DNA of 64,000 bases from Saccopteryx bilineata (lineage: Eukaryota > Chordata > Mammalia > Chiroptera > Emballonuridae), in contig NC_089495.1 of assembly GCF_036850765.1 (NCBI RefSeq), forward strand, positions 65,944,410 to 66,008,409, given 5' to 3'. The notes beneath the pieces were generated by a model. The model did no database searches. It worked only from the letters and a program-made list of their open reading frames with translations, and was not told where the DNA came from. Positions 9,990-21,790 of the stretch are shown one piece after another. Each line of letters opens with the position of its first letter. Position 1 is the first letter of the stretch. A program made the position numbers and the translations under genes.

Positions 9990-11058
9990 ACATCTTTAAA
10001 AGGTCCATACTGCTCAAAACAATCATTAGATTCAACATAATTCCTATCAAAATACCATTAATATATTTCACAGAATTCAAACAAATATTCCAAAAAATTT
10101 ATATGGAACAACAAAAGATTCCAAATACCAACAGTAATCTTGAGAAAGAAGAACAAAGCTGGTGGAATTATGCTGTCTGATATTAAACTCTACTGTAAAG
10201 CCATAGTAATCAAAACATTATGGTACTGGCATTGAAACAGGCATATAGTTCAATTAAATAGAATAAAAAGCCCAGGTAAAAACCTACATCTATATGGTCA
10301 ATTAATATATGACAATGAAGGCAAAAACATATAGCCTATTAAATAAATGGTGTTGGAAATATTGGACATATACATGCAAAAATAAAATTAAACCACCATC
10401 CTACAACATACACAAGAATAAACTCAAAATAGATTAAAGACTTAAGTGTAAGTCACAAGATTATAAAAATCTTAGAAGAAATCAAAGGCAGTAACAATCT
10501 CAGACAATACTTACAGCCATATTTTTTACTAATCGCCTTGGGCAAGGTAAACTAAAGAAAATATAATATAAACAAATAGGACTACATAAATAGTGATGGA
10601 AAGTGATTTGCACTAGGGTGGTGAGCATCTAATGCAATTTACAGGTTATGTATTATAGAATTGTACACGTGAAATCTATATAATTTTAATAAACAATGCC
10701 ACTCCAATAAACTTAATAATTTTTTTAAATTAAAAAGTTTTGCATAACAAAAGAAACAATCAACAAAATGAAAAGACAACCTACTGAATGAAAGGACATA
10801 TTCACCAATAATACATCTGGTAAGGATTAATATCCAAAATTTATAAGGAATTTATAAAACTCACCACCAAAAAACAAACAAGTAAACAAACAATGCAATT
10901 AAGAAATGGACAAAGAACCTGAATAAACAATTCTCCAAAAGGACACACAGAAAACAATAGACATATATAAAGATGCTCAATGTCACTAGTTATCAGAGAA
11001 ATGCAGGTTAAAACTGCAATGGGATATCACTTCATACCAATAAGAATGGCTATCTTCA
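9990..11058 (+). mobile_element. Old L1 (L1M-like), ORF2 C-terminal half, first segment
   Basis: Decayed sense ORF2 with recognisable stretches such as TTTATATGGAACAACAAAAG (near 10099) and GGTGGAATTATGCTGTC (near 10160). It is broken by stops and by two later insertions: an L1 3'-end fragment at 10591-10728 and a SINE at 11059. It resumes at 11372. Confidence 0.8.
10591..10728 (+). mobile_element. Short 5'-truncated L1 3'-end insertion
   Basis: About 138 bp of L1 3'UTR terminus interrupts the ORF2 text. It includes GAATTGTACACGTGAAATC and ATAAACAATGCCACTCCAAT, and ends in an AT-rich tail. The host L1 reads GACTACATAAA before it and TTAAAAAGTTTTGCATAAC after it, which are normally contiguous in L1. 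Confidence 0.65.
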
Positions 11059-11371
11059 GGCCCTAGTCGGTTGGCCCAGCGTTAGAGCATAGGCTGGGTG
11101 TGTGGAAGTCCCAGGTTCCATTCATGGCCAGGGCACACAAGAGAAGCACCAATCTCCCTCTCCACCCTTCCCCCTCTTCTTTCTCTCTATCTCTCTCTTC
11201 CCCTCCCTCAGTCAAGGCTCCACTGGAGCAATGTTGGCTGGGGCACTAAGGATGGCTCAATGGCCTCTGCCTCAGGCACTAGAATGGCTCTGGTTGCAAT
11301 GGGGCAATGTCCCAGAGGGGCCAAGCATCGCCTCACAGTAGCCATGCCGGGTGGATCCCAGTAGGATGCAT
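11059..11371 (+). mobile_element. tRNA-derived SINE, 3'-truncated, inside old L1
   Basis: The head GGCCCTAGTCGGTTGGCCC begins at 11059. The copy runs to a degraded GTGGATCCCAGTAGGATGCA and lacks the tail segment and A-run. No TSD is visible, and an estimated 75-90 nt of the host L1 normally lying between GAATGGCTATC and GTAAATTG are missing. The insertion or a later event was accompanied by a deletion. Confidence 0.8.
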
Positions 11372-12075
11372 GTAAATTGATATAGCTAGTGTGGAAAGCA
11401 GTATGGAATATCCTCAAAAAATTAAAAATGAACCTTCCCTATGACTCAGCAATTCCATTTCTGGGAATTTATCCAAAGAACCCAGAATACTAATTTGAAA
11501 GAATATATGTATCTTTATGTTCATTGCAGCTTTATTTACAATGGTCAAGATTTGAAAGCAGCCCAACTGTCTATCAGTAGATGAGTGGATAAAAAAAATG
11601 ACATGGTATATTTAAACAAAAAGATATGACTTGGTTATAAAAAATGAAGGAAAGATTACATTTTGAGATTATGGCTGAGCTTGAAGTCTGTTATGCTAAG
11701 TGTAATAAGCCAGTCAGATAAAGACAAGTACCATATTATTTCACTCATATGTGATTTTAAGGAACAAAATAAACTAACAAACAATAAAAAGATTAATAGG
11801 GAACCAGCTGACAGCTGTTGGGGGTTGAAAGCTATGAGTTTGGGAGAATTTTGCAAAATACAATGAAAAAACACACAGACATGAACACTGTGGTATTATT
11901 TGTGGGGTGAGGAGGGTGAGAACATGTGGAGAAGAACAAAGAGGGGAAAATGGTGATGGTTGGGGTGGCAAACACACAGTGTGGCAGATGATGTGTTGTA
12001 TAATTATGCACCTGAAGCATATATAATATTTTAAACCAGTATCATTCTACTAAATTCAATAAAAATAATACAAAA
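11372..12075 (+). mobile_element. Old L1, ORF2 end and 3'UTR, second segment
   Basis: It continues with the ORF2 C-terminal region (ATGACTCAGCAATTCCATTT near 11441) and the 3'UTR (CACCTGAAGCATATATAATA near 12009), ending in an AT-rich tail. It carries multiple stops and no usable frame. Confidence 0.75.
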
Positions 12076-12374
12076 TATTTAATATATAGAATATAACACC
12101 CATTTTGAAATTAGTTAAAAGCACAAAATGATTGATTTATTTTAAAATTTATTAAAAAATCAGAAGTTCTGTATTAAAACTCATTTTTATTGATTTGGAA
12201 TAATTTCAAAGATAAAAAGAAAAAACCTACTATTATGTTAAGGTATGATCTTCTCTGGAAAATTAGTAACCTCAGGGTTTTTCTTGCTTATCCAACCAAT
12301 ATCCCTACTAGTTTTGCTTATATTTCAGAAACTTCATAAAGATCTACATTGATCCCTTTAAAATCATGATAAGT
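12076..12374. other. Unassigned AT-rich sequence
   Basis: No gene or repeat family is recognised. Confidence 0.45.
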
Positions 12375-12549
12375 TTTAATTTATTTATTTTCTTTGTTAT
12401 GAAATTATTATCACATTAGTTAATAAAATTATATAGATTTCAGGTGTACAGTTCTATCATTCATCATCTGTATGATGTATTATGTATTCACCAGTCCAAG
12501 TTCAGTCTCCTTTTATCACCAGAGTTACATTATATTCAATATCCTGCCC

Positions 12550-12550
<1 letters not shown>
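12375..12550 (-). mobile_element. L1 3'UTR fragment, antisense
   Basis: TTTCAGGTGTACAGTTCTAT (near 12438) and the following TCATCATCTGTATGATGTAT are typical antisense L1 3'UTR text. It is cut off by a CA microsatellite. Confidence 0.6.
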
Positions 12551-12551
<1 letters not shown>

Positions 12552-12589
<38 letters not shown>

Positions 12590-12600
12590 ACACACACACA
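12552..12600. repeat. (CA)n microsatellite
   Basis: About 24 CA units with a single A-T interruption at 12584-12585. The MITE's terminal CA belongs to the last unit. Confidence 0.95.
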
Positions 12601-12841
12601 GTGGTACCTTGAGATACGAACAGACCAACATATGAATTTTTTCTAAGATACAAGCTGCGACTCGGTCCATATTTTTGTTCAAGGTCTGAGCGAAATTCTG
12701 AGATACGAGTCATGATTCAGGAAGCTGCTGCTAATTGGTGTGTTGGCGCATGGGTCCAGTATTGGATGTTTGATATATGAGTTGACTGACTTATAAGCTC
12801 AGTTACAGAACGAATTAAATTTGTATCTCAAGGTACCTCTG
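12599..12841. mobile_element. DNA-transposon MITE with 22-bp terminal inverted repeats
   Basis: The left end CAGTGGTACCTTGAGATACG and the reverse complement of the right end CAGAGGTACCTTGAGATACA match over 22 bp with two mismatches. The 243-bp interior has no coding frame, so the element is non-autonomous. It sits between (CA)n and (TA)n tracts, which hides the TSD. A TA follows the right end, as expected for pogo/Tc1-mariner elements, but CA precedes the left end. Superfamily is therefore unresolved. Confidence 0.8.
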
Positions 12842-13518
12842 TATATATATAATCTCAAATTATATGATATATATATATCAAATTATATAATTTGATGAGG
12901 AGGATGCATTAACTACCATTTATATAAATAAAAAACTATTTTATTTTTATTCCACACTTTTTTGTTGTTCTGTGGATCCTCTATAGGGGTTGATCTTCTG
13001 TATATAAATGACAACAGTGTGCTGTTAATATATACTTATTATAAGGCTTATAGTAGAATGGGAAATGGAAATTACACTTAGGGAAAGAATATGCTTATTA
13101 TGTCCATAGTATTTAATACATTCTTTGGAAAGTATAAAATTCTGTATAGGTGGGAGCATAAATCTAATTACATTTAACTTCTAAGTATAATGTACAATTC
13201 TCTGTCTTATCCTTTTTACTACTTTAAAACATGTTGTGGAGAGAAACTGTAAATATGGTTACCTTAATTGCTTAGAAGTCAATACTGGAAGTAATTAATA
13301 GTCTACGAATCAGTAAGAAGGATATACACTTTACTCACTAACCTTGTTAGAATTGAACAGAAAGAATGTCGAAATTTCAGAAGCCACTCAGTTCATTCTT
13401 CATTTGGGAAAATAGCCTTATTTAAGTTGTATAACACATAGAAGGTATTTCTAATTCATATACATACACACACACACACACACACATTTGCTCACTTTGG
13501 TTTCACTGGGGTAATTTT
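12842..13518. other. Unassigned sequence with short (TA)n and (CA)n tracts
   Basis: A TA-rich run (12841-12892) and a short CA run (about 13466-13486) are present. The remainder is AT-rich and unrecognised. Confidence 0.5.
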
Positions 13519-13873
13519 CAAAACTTTTTTTTATTGTGGAAAATTACATATAGCAAAATGTGTCCCTTTTTGCCTGCATTATTTTACTTAGTATTATGCT
13601 GTCAAGGTTAATCTATGTTGCAGTATGTGTCACAATTTCATTTCTATTCAAGGCCAAATATTATTCCATTGTATATGTATACCACATTTATTTATTCACT
13701 TTTTTACTGACGAACATTGGGTTGTTTCTATCTGTTGGCTACAGTGACTAAGTTACTATGAAAATGGAGTGCAACTCTCTGAGTCCCTGCTTTTAATCTT
13801 TTGGGTATGTTCATAGAAGTGGGGTTACTGGATCAAAAGTAATTTTTAATTTTTTGAGTAACTGCCATAACTG
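13519..13873 (-). mobile_element. Old L1 ORF2 3' fragment, antisense
   Basis: Antisense L1 text is seen in 'ATATTATTCCATTGTATATG', 'TTGGGTTGTTTCTA' and 'GGGGTTACTGGATCAAAAG'. It is heavily diverged and has no coding potential. Confidence 0.7.
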
Positions 13874-14815
13874 ATAATAAAATTATCTGATTTTCTATTC
13901 TTAGAAAATTTTATTATTAGTTATTTTCATAAAATTTTTATCATGGTAGTTTTATAATTAACATAGTTAAATATATACAGTTATATGGTTGAATTAATAT
14001 AGTTAAATTTAAATTATATATTAATTTGTTAAAAGGTGAAAAAAGTAAACTTTTTATGGCTAATGTGTGTCTACACCAGGCCAAACTGATCATCATATTA
14101 TATGCATTTCTTAGCTTCATAATGATACAGTAAAAATGATTACTACTTAGCCCTTGCAATGTGGATACTGGTTAAATGTTTTTTCAGTGGTCCTGCAGAG
14201 GACTAACCCAGCTCATCACTCAAAACTTGCTAGAAAATAGAGACTACTGATGCTATCCTGGTTTCAAGAAGGTGTAAAAAGTTTTATTATTCATGTAAAG
14301 AGATCTCCTTGGAAGGATAGGACTGGTACCCAAACCAATCTGTAATGGCTTGAGCAAGGAGATAGTGGTGCTTTTGCCGTTAGCTGGTGGAGTTGGAAAA
14401 GGTTTCAGCTCTTGAGTCAGGGCTTGCATAGTTTGTTTTTCTACCACTGCAAGGGAGGATGTGGGCATTCTTATCATTTTACCCAGGGAGTCTAGAGGAC
14501 AAGGGACAGGGATTGGAGCTAAAAGCCATCAGCAGTTAAATATCCAAAATGACTCATACTTTATTACAACATGTCATTAGAATTTATAGTATCTGGTTTT
14601 TCCTTATAGTTCCAAAATGTACTGGCTATGTGATGATAAGCCCATTAACCAACTTAATTGTTGTGATATTAAGAGGGTTTTAAGAAGACATTTTAAGATA
14701 AAATCTTGGAAAGTGTAGAGGTATTACAATAGTTGACCCCAGATAGTCTATGCTCCAGAATCTACGAACTTATATTATGTTTGCTGCCTTGTGGTCATAT
14801 CTTGCTTAGACACAT
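13874..14815. other. Unassigned sequence including a less AT-rich patch
   Basis: The stretch at 14180-14560 is noticeably less AT-rich than its flanks and holds a 74-codon minus-strand frame (14253-14477) that I do not recognise. It may be an old retroviral or retrogene remnant, but nothing proves this. Confidence 0.4.
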
Positions 14816-14819
14816 AGAA

Positions 14820-15010
14820 GCTTGGAGCCAGAACACACTCCATCACTTTTTGTGTGATCTTGAGCAGCACTTAGAACCTCTGTGTTCCTCAGCCTTCATA
14901 TCCTTAAAATAATAATATTGAGACCCTGCCTTATAGAATTATTGTGAAGATTAAACTAGTTACATGTACAACACTTAGAGTAGTGCCTCACATGTAGTAA
15001 ACAACTTATA
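14820..15010 (+). mobile_element. MIR SINE
   Basis: The core and tail of a MIR are readable: TGTGATCTTGAGCAGCACTT, CCTCAGCCTTCATATCC, TTATTGTGAAGATTAAACTA and TAGAGTAGTGCCTCACATGT. MIRs are ancient mammal-wide tRNA-SINEs. Confidence 0.75.
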
Positions 15011-15157
15011 TGTCATGGATACTCATTTCTAGAGAGGTTAGAAAAAACACACAACTTTGTCCATTTTTATGAAGATCTCTTTTTGGAAACAAAGTATTTG
15101 TTTGTATTCTTTCAGAAAAGCAGTTCTGTAGTTCAATTTTATCTATATTTTCTTACT

Positions 15158-15546
15158 TTTTTTTTTCCTTTTTCCTCTTTTCTGCATTTTTCTGAAGCCG
15201 GAAACGGGGAGAGACAATCAGACAGATTCCTGCATGCGCCCGACCGGGATCCACCCAGCACGCCCACCAGGGGACGACGCTCTACCCCTCCAGGGCGTCG
15301 CTCTGTTGCGACCAGAGCCACTCTAGTGCCTGGGGCAGAGGCCAAGGAGCCATTCCCCAGCGCCCGGGCCATCTTTGCTCCAGTGGAGCCTTGGCTGCGG
15401 GAGGGGGAGAGAGAGACAGAGAGGAAGGAGAGGGGGAGGGGTGGAGAAGCAGATGGGCGCTTCTCCTGTGTGCCCTGGTCGGGAATCAAACCTGGGACCT
15501 GTGCACGCCAGGCCGATGCTCTACCACTGAGCCAACCAGCCAGGGC
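15158..15546 (-). mobile_element. tRNA-derived SINE (Rhin/Ves-type), antisense
   Basis: A full-length antisense copy with a perfect 15-bp TSD CTATATTTTCTTACT at 15143-15157 and 15547-15561. The body keeps many CpGs (for example around 15235-15330), which fits a fairly recent insertion. Long frames on both strands are incidental. Confidence 0.93.
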
Positions 15547-15639
15547 CTATATTTTCTTACTCTTATATTATAATGCATTTAAATAATCTTACCTCAGAAT
15601 AAAAATTAAGAAATTCACATGAAAACTTAGAGCATTTTT

Positions 15640-16024
15640 TTTTTTTTGTATTTTTCTGAAGCTAGAAACGGGGAGAGACAGTCAGACTCCCGCATGCGCC
15701 CGACTGGGATCCACCCCGCACGCCTACCAGGGGTGACGCTCTGCCCACCAGGGGGGGATGCTCTGCCCCTCCCGGGCGTCACTCTTTTGTGACCAGAGCC
15801 ACTCTAGCGCCTGGGGCAGAGGCCAAGGAGCCATCCCCAGCGCCCGGGGCCATCTTTGCTCCAGTGGAGCCTTGGCTGCGGGAGGGGAAGAGAGAGACAG
15901 AGAGGAAGGAGGGGGCGGTGGAGAAGAAGATGGGCACTTCTCCTGTGTGCCCTGGCCGGGAATCAAACCTGGGTCCCCCGCATGCCAGGCCAACGCTCTA
16001 CCGCTGATCCAACCAGCCAGGGCC
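15640..16024 (-). mobile_element. tRNA-derived SINE (Rhin/Ves-type), antisense
   Basis: A full-length antisense copy with a perfect 16-bp TSD AACTTAGAGCATTTTT at 15624-15639 and 16025-16040. It carries the longer variant with a duplicated GGGGTGACGCTCTGCCCACC-type segment near 15731-15760. It lies 94 bp from the previous SINE in the same orientation but has its own TSD, so this is an independent insertion. Confidence 0.93.
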
Positions 16025-16040
16025 AACTTAGAGCATTTTT

Positions 16041-19000
16041 TATGTTCTTCTTGAAAATAAATAATTCATCAAAGAGATTCTATTGATTCTCTTCATAGAA
16101 ATCATTTATTATTCTGCTTGCTGTTGTTCTGAAGTTGACAGTGGGTTCTTTAAACCTAGAAAATATTTGTCAAATATTTGCTGACAAGAAGACTGCTTCA
16201 ATACAAATTTCAACATATTGGAGTCATGGGCTCACTTTCTAAAATGTGAATAACTGATATTTGCCTTGAAGTTACCTAAATTGGTATCATAATTAGATAT
16301 ATATCACCCTAGCATTAAGGCAAGGTCCTAGACATCATTTCCAAAGACACACATGCATTTTTACACCATAGCAATCAACACAAGATTTCTTACAGGCTTT
16401 GAATTTTGCCTTTGGAAGATTATTTTTACTGTGTATTATTGACTTCCTTTTCTTCCACTGGTATTTACTTATCACTAAGATGTATCTTTGCTTGAGTTTG
16501 AATGGGCAAGGGAGATACAACACAGCTCTAAGCACTCAAAGGGCATAGGTATATAATTATTTATATAATTACAGTTGCAAACCAATTTCTTTATAAGCTC
16601 ATGAAAATCCTCACTGACAGATGTCATATGATATATGATGTCTTTGTTGTGTATCTTCCAAATATTCAACCCCTGTTCTCTTTTTAAAATTTCACTAAGA
16701 TAAAAATGTAATATTGGAGATACCCTTCTATCTTTCCTCTCAGACTTCTCTGAGACATGATGTCTTAAGGGAAAATTCCTAAGACACAATGTTATAGAAA
16801 ATGTGAGAGAACATAAGCATCTGGGCAGATATCATGAGTAGCTGGTCCATGATTTGCCTTATTCCCTATCCATGGTCATAGTGATGGGTAATTTTACAAA
16901 GGAAAATCTATTATGGCTTCCTGAGATAGGGCACTCTAGACAAAACTGCTATTTACCCAAAATGGGATGGTAGCATGAAAAATAGGTATAGTTTTCCAGC
17001 TACTGAGAATGTTCAGATAGATTTTATGCACTATAACTTCCTCTAACCTGATTGCAAGAGCAATTTTTCATGTATTTAAAGGTAATTATAAAGTCTCTTC
17101 TTTTCTTCTCCAAGTTAAATAATTCCAATGCCTTCAACATTTACCTGATCGATGTATTGTTCAAACTGATAATGTTTTCTAACCCAGTGGTGTTAAAAAA
17201 CTTTTCAGCCAACAAATATTTCTGGTTGGCTTATACATCATGTTTGAAATATTTTTTCATTGGATTTCTCATGATTATGTACAGGCTATGTTTAAATTTG
17301 GTGCTATTATTTGTGAATGCATTTACATGGAAGTCTAAAAGAGAGTCATAAGAGAAAACAGTCAACCAAGGTGATTTTTTTCCCTCAAATGAGTGTCCAT
17401 AGCCTCAACATATATATTTACAGGTGTTAGGAATTAAACATTTCATCAGTAAATGAATTTATTCTGAATTTAATATAAATAAAATCTTAGACTATTTGAA
17501 ACTTTGAATACTTTTCATAATAAAACCTCAGTTTAAACTCTGTAGCTTGAGTCATCACTATGACTACGAAACATACCATATGTTAAAAGGATTGTAAAAT
17601 GGCCAAGTGATGGGGTCACAAGTGAAACAGACTTGACTCCCTACCAACAAATTTTATAACAATAACATTAAATTAGGTCCTTGACTTTATTTAACTTAAA
17701 ATCATTAGAAAATAAAAACTAACCCTTGGTTGCTCTTTTAAGTTTTGCCACTTTAATGAATTCTTAGTAAGCTTTTGATGGGCATCTTCATTTTCTACTG
17801 AGGAGACTAAACAGAATTAGTCTCCATTGTAAATTTGGACATGATATGAATAAAATAAAAGATATTTCAGAAGAGGAGTATTTTATCCTCATCATGTAAA
17901 GGAAGAATGCAATTAATAATTCTAACTTTTACTAGAAGAGTGCCAATGTGACCAAATTATCTCTATGAATCTTGCAAAGATAAAAATCCATGAATAGAGG
18001 ATGTTTTGAATATACTTTTTAAAATCAATGCCTTGGAGTTCAGAGTGAAAATGTGGCACTCTGTCCAACAGATTCAGACAGAAGCATTTTACTGTTTCTA
18101 ATTCTGAAGGCAGATGGTGTATGATGACTCAATGTGTTTTCAATGATTTTAGTGCAGAGGCAAAAGACGGTGAGTGCTAATATTTTGGTTATAAAAAAAG
18201 GAAATCTCAAATATTTTCAGTAGGCTTCTCTTATAGTATTTTGCAGAAAAGAATAAATTATACACATTAGAACATCTGTTCCAAAATACATGGCACTTGT
18301 TTAATACTTTATTATTTTCTCAAACATAATTTATTCTAACCTCGTTCAAGGGGTTAAATCAAACCATTCCTTAAAGATTAAAATTTTAGTCTAACATGCT
18401 TCTCAATAATGTAAACAGTATCTGGTTTACCTCCTTTCCCTTCATTTCCCCAGCTTTCCCCTTGAGTACCTATGGGGAATCAGTCTTTTAAGTTACAAAG
18501 TGAAGAGAAATGATTATTTCTCATCTTCTGACTCTAAGCTTAAGTATATAAGCAATCCCACCATGTTTCTACTAACCATAATCAGGGACAGTAGAACAAA
18601 GAAGGAGAAGTTAAGGTGACAGGAGAAGGTACAAAGATTAATATAAATTTAATTAATGAAAATTCTACATTAAAAATCACTTTTTCTCAATACTACAGAT
18701 AATTTCAAATGATATGCATTATAATGTAGGCTTATTTCAATTTCTAAACAGTCTAAGTGATGGGATAGAATTTCCTTTACCAATTGGTTGAAACTTTCTG
18801 ATAATAGTTTTTAGTTTATTTTTCTAAAAATATGAAGGTAAAATAGTGCTTTTATTAAAATTAACAAAAAGAACAAGATAATAACTTTAAAAATATTATA
18901 GAATTCATTTATTTTGTAAATAGTAATAGTAATAACTAACCAGTGAAACAATTGTGAATTTACATCTGTACATTCACAATACTTTAAAATTTTTGGTTGT

Positions 19001-19905
19001 TTAATTTTGCATTTAAAAAAAGATAGCTGTGATATTAGTTCTCCGATATACTTATATAGTTTTAAGTTTTCTTCTTGCTTTTAAATTTGAGAATTTTTAG
19101 AACTATGTCAGCAATATTAGTCAAGTGAACAATGTGTAAGGTCAAAAGATTAGGGCATTTTGTCTTTTATATTTTTCAATTATCTCTTCACAAATAAAAT
19201 AACAAATCACAAGAAAATAAGTTGTTTGCAGACATTTGTCCTAGGGTAATAAATGGTGAAAATGGTAGCTAAACATGTGCCATCTGTGAAGGAGTCTGCT
19301 CAGTAGAATCAAAAATTTTGCATTTAATAAAATTTAGTAGGTTTGAGTTTTCTCCATTCAAGTATAATATTTTCAAAGGCTGACAAATTGCTATAGTTCT
19401 AATATTCTGATTTTACTTTATTTGCTGTATTTATGAATCATTATTTTATATATAATCTGAAAAATAATTTAGTGATTTATATTATTGGCAATTTTATTTA
19501 TCCACAAACAGATGGTAGCACAAGTTTAGTGTAAATTGGACATGTTTATTAGTTTAATAAGTAACAATAAAATATGCAAACTGATTCCTGTCCTGCTAAT
19601 ACAGTGCCACACATAAAAAACAATGCTTAAAATATGCATAAAAATTGTTTATTAAGAATAAAACTTCTCTAAAATGCTGAATTTTCTAATTGGTGATTTT
19701 TATTAATTTTGTCAATATAATTTTTGTCTACTTATGAAAATTGAATATAAAACATGATCAAATCTAAAATAACTTTTTAAATTTTGCTTGCATTTAATCT
19801 CAATGTTTTTCTTAATAAATTACAAGTGGGTAAAAATGATTTTCAGGTAACTGTTTTTCAGATAGATAGAAAATGTAGTCATTTCATTTTATAAGGTCTT
19901 TGACC
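16041..19905. other. 3.9-kb stretch without recognised repeats or genes
   Basis: AT-rich single-copy-looking sequence. Open frames are short (the longest are about 100 codons, 16475-16789 minus and 17052-17351 plus) and show no domain. I see no splice-flanked conserved exon. Ancient repeats too diverged to see by eye are possible. Confidence 0.5.
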
Positions 19906-19922
19906 AAAATAGTCAATAAACT
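19906..19922. repeat. TSD, left copy, of the 19923-26000 L1
   Basis: AAAATAGTCAATAAACT here matches AAAATAGTCAATAGACT at 26001-26017 with one mismatch in 17. Confidence 0.9.
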
Positions 19923-20826
19923 GCAGAGAGACCTGAAGATAACAGAAGAGTAGGCAGACGCACAGACTCCCAGCTCACACCACTGAACTGGATTGCAAAC
20001 TAATTTATGAACAATCAGCGTGAAAAACCAAGTCTTGAATACAAGAACAGCTCTCAAAAATCAAGGAGCAAGGAAGAAGCCACAACAAAACTGGTAGGGA
20101 GCGCCTGAATCTCCCCTGCATACAGGAACAGAGGGAGGGTGGAGCTGAGAGCCCTTTGGGGAAAAGAGCAGAAAACATTGCTCACAGACACTTGCCTGGT
20201 GACCAGGGAACGAGGTGCGTTGAAAGGGCTGGCTTGTCTTCCAGAAAAAAAGGGGAGAGAGAGAGACTGACGATGAGAGGCAGAGCAATACAGGGGACAA
20301 CCTGAGAAGCTGACTCATCCAGTACTGGAGGAGGCCATAGCTGATCCTTTCACAAAACAGAAGACTGAATTGCTTCCAGGTCACAGATCTCCAGACATGT
20401 CTCCAGCTCCAATCAGTGTAAAAAAACACAGCAGAAAACAAGAAGTGGGGAGGAGGGGCAGTAACGCACATCTCCATGGAGATCTGAGATACACCTCCCC
20501 CTACTGAAGCTGAGTAAACACCCTGCCCCCAGAGAGAGTAACTAGCAGAAGAGACCATCAGAATCTCAGGTTACACCCACCGCATTTCTGGATACACTTT
20601 CAAATAAGGCCCCTGCTGAGATCAGTAAACAAGACTATCACCAGTTTAAAAAAAAACAAAAAACAAATCAAGACTTCAAAGCAGCCCATATCAAAAGTGG
20701 ATTACAAAAATAGCCGATGCCAACCCAAGAAGACCTAGAAATAACACAATTGAAAACTGGAGGCAGACAACACCAAGCCTAGACTCAATCAGCTGTACAA
20801 ACAAAACACCAAAACACACAAACATA
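19923..20826 (+). promoter_or_regulatory. L1 5'UTR with a 165-codon antisense open frame
   Basis: The region before ORF1 begins GCAGAGAGACCTGAAGAT. On the minus strand an open frame of 165 codons runs 20558-20061. The equivalent frame in the sister element is broken into short pieces, so selection on it is not supported. Promoter function is inferred by analogy with other mammalian L1 5'UTRs. Confidence 0.6.
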
Positions 20827-21733
20827 ATGAGAAGACAGAGAAGTGCAATCCAAATGAAATCACAAGAGAAACCTCCAGGAAATGAACTGAGTGATATGGA
20901 AATAACCAAACTTTTGAATGCGGAGTTCAAAATAATGATTGTAAGAATGCTTAGGGAATTAAAACAACAATGGATGGTCATTATGAACACCTAAATAAAG
21001 AAATAGCAAGTATGAAAAAGAATATTGAAATATTAAAAAAGAATCAGTCAGAGATGACAAATACAATATCAGAAATAAAGATGACAATGTAAGGAATTAA
21101 AAACAGGATGGATGGAGATGAGGATCAAATCAGTGAATTGGAGGACAAGTTGGAAGAAGGCATGAAAGCAGAGAAGAAAAAAGAAAAGAGACTCAAAAAG
21201 TCTAAGGAAACTCTAAGAGAGCTCTGTGACAACATGAAGAGAAATAACATCTGCATCATAGGGGTTTCTGAAGAAGAAGAAGAAGAACAAAGATAGAGAC
21301 TGTTCAATCATATCATAACTGAAAATGTCCTTAAATTAATGCAGTAGAAACTCTTACAAGTTCAAGAAGCACAGAGACTCAATTAAAGAGAAACCCAAAG
21401 GAACCTACACCAAGACACATCATAATTAAAATACCAAAGCTAAGTGATAAAAAGAAAATATTAAAACCTGCTACAGAAAAAAAGCTATTACCAACAAAGG
21501 AGCCCCCATAAGGATGACATCAAACTTCTCAACAGAAACACTTGAGGCCAGAGGGGTGATAAGAAATATTCAAAGTAATGCAGAACAAGAACCTACAACC
21601 AAGACCACTTTATCCAGCAAGGCTATCATTTAAAATTGAAGGAGAAATATAAAGCTTTGCAGACAAAAACAAACTCAAGGAATTCATTACAACCGAACCA
21701 ATGCTACAGGAAATTCAAAGGGGCCTGTTGTAA
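20827..21733 (+). pseudogene. L1 ORF1 pseudogene
   Basis: ATG at 20827 opens a frame matching the sister ORF1 start at 30534 (M-R-R-Q-K/R-S-A). A frameshift near 20955-20965 and further stops break it. The coiled-coil part is readable at 21108-21296 (E-L-E-D-K-L-E-E-G). The end is placed at TAA 21731-21733, where the sister copy ends L-R-G-L-M-stop. ORF1 protein would coat L1 RNA; this copy cannot encode it. Confidence 0.8.
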
Positions 21734-21790
21734 ACAGATCAAAGTGGGAAAAGAATATAGAAAAAGAGGAATACAGCTTTAAAGAATAAA

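Noticed and set aside
12444..12713. Frames with runs of Thr-His or Val-Cys
   Set aside because: Translations of the (CA)n microsatellite.
15083..15586. A 167-codon plus-strand frame that could be taken for a protein gene
   Set aside because: Most of it is the complement of a SINE (15158-15546) with exact TSDs. Frames in both strands of every SINE copy give similar arginine- and proline-rich peptides.
15143..16040. Possible SINE-mediated segmental duplication, since two similar SINEs lie side by side
   Set aside because: Each has a different perfect TSD, so they are independent insertions.
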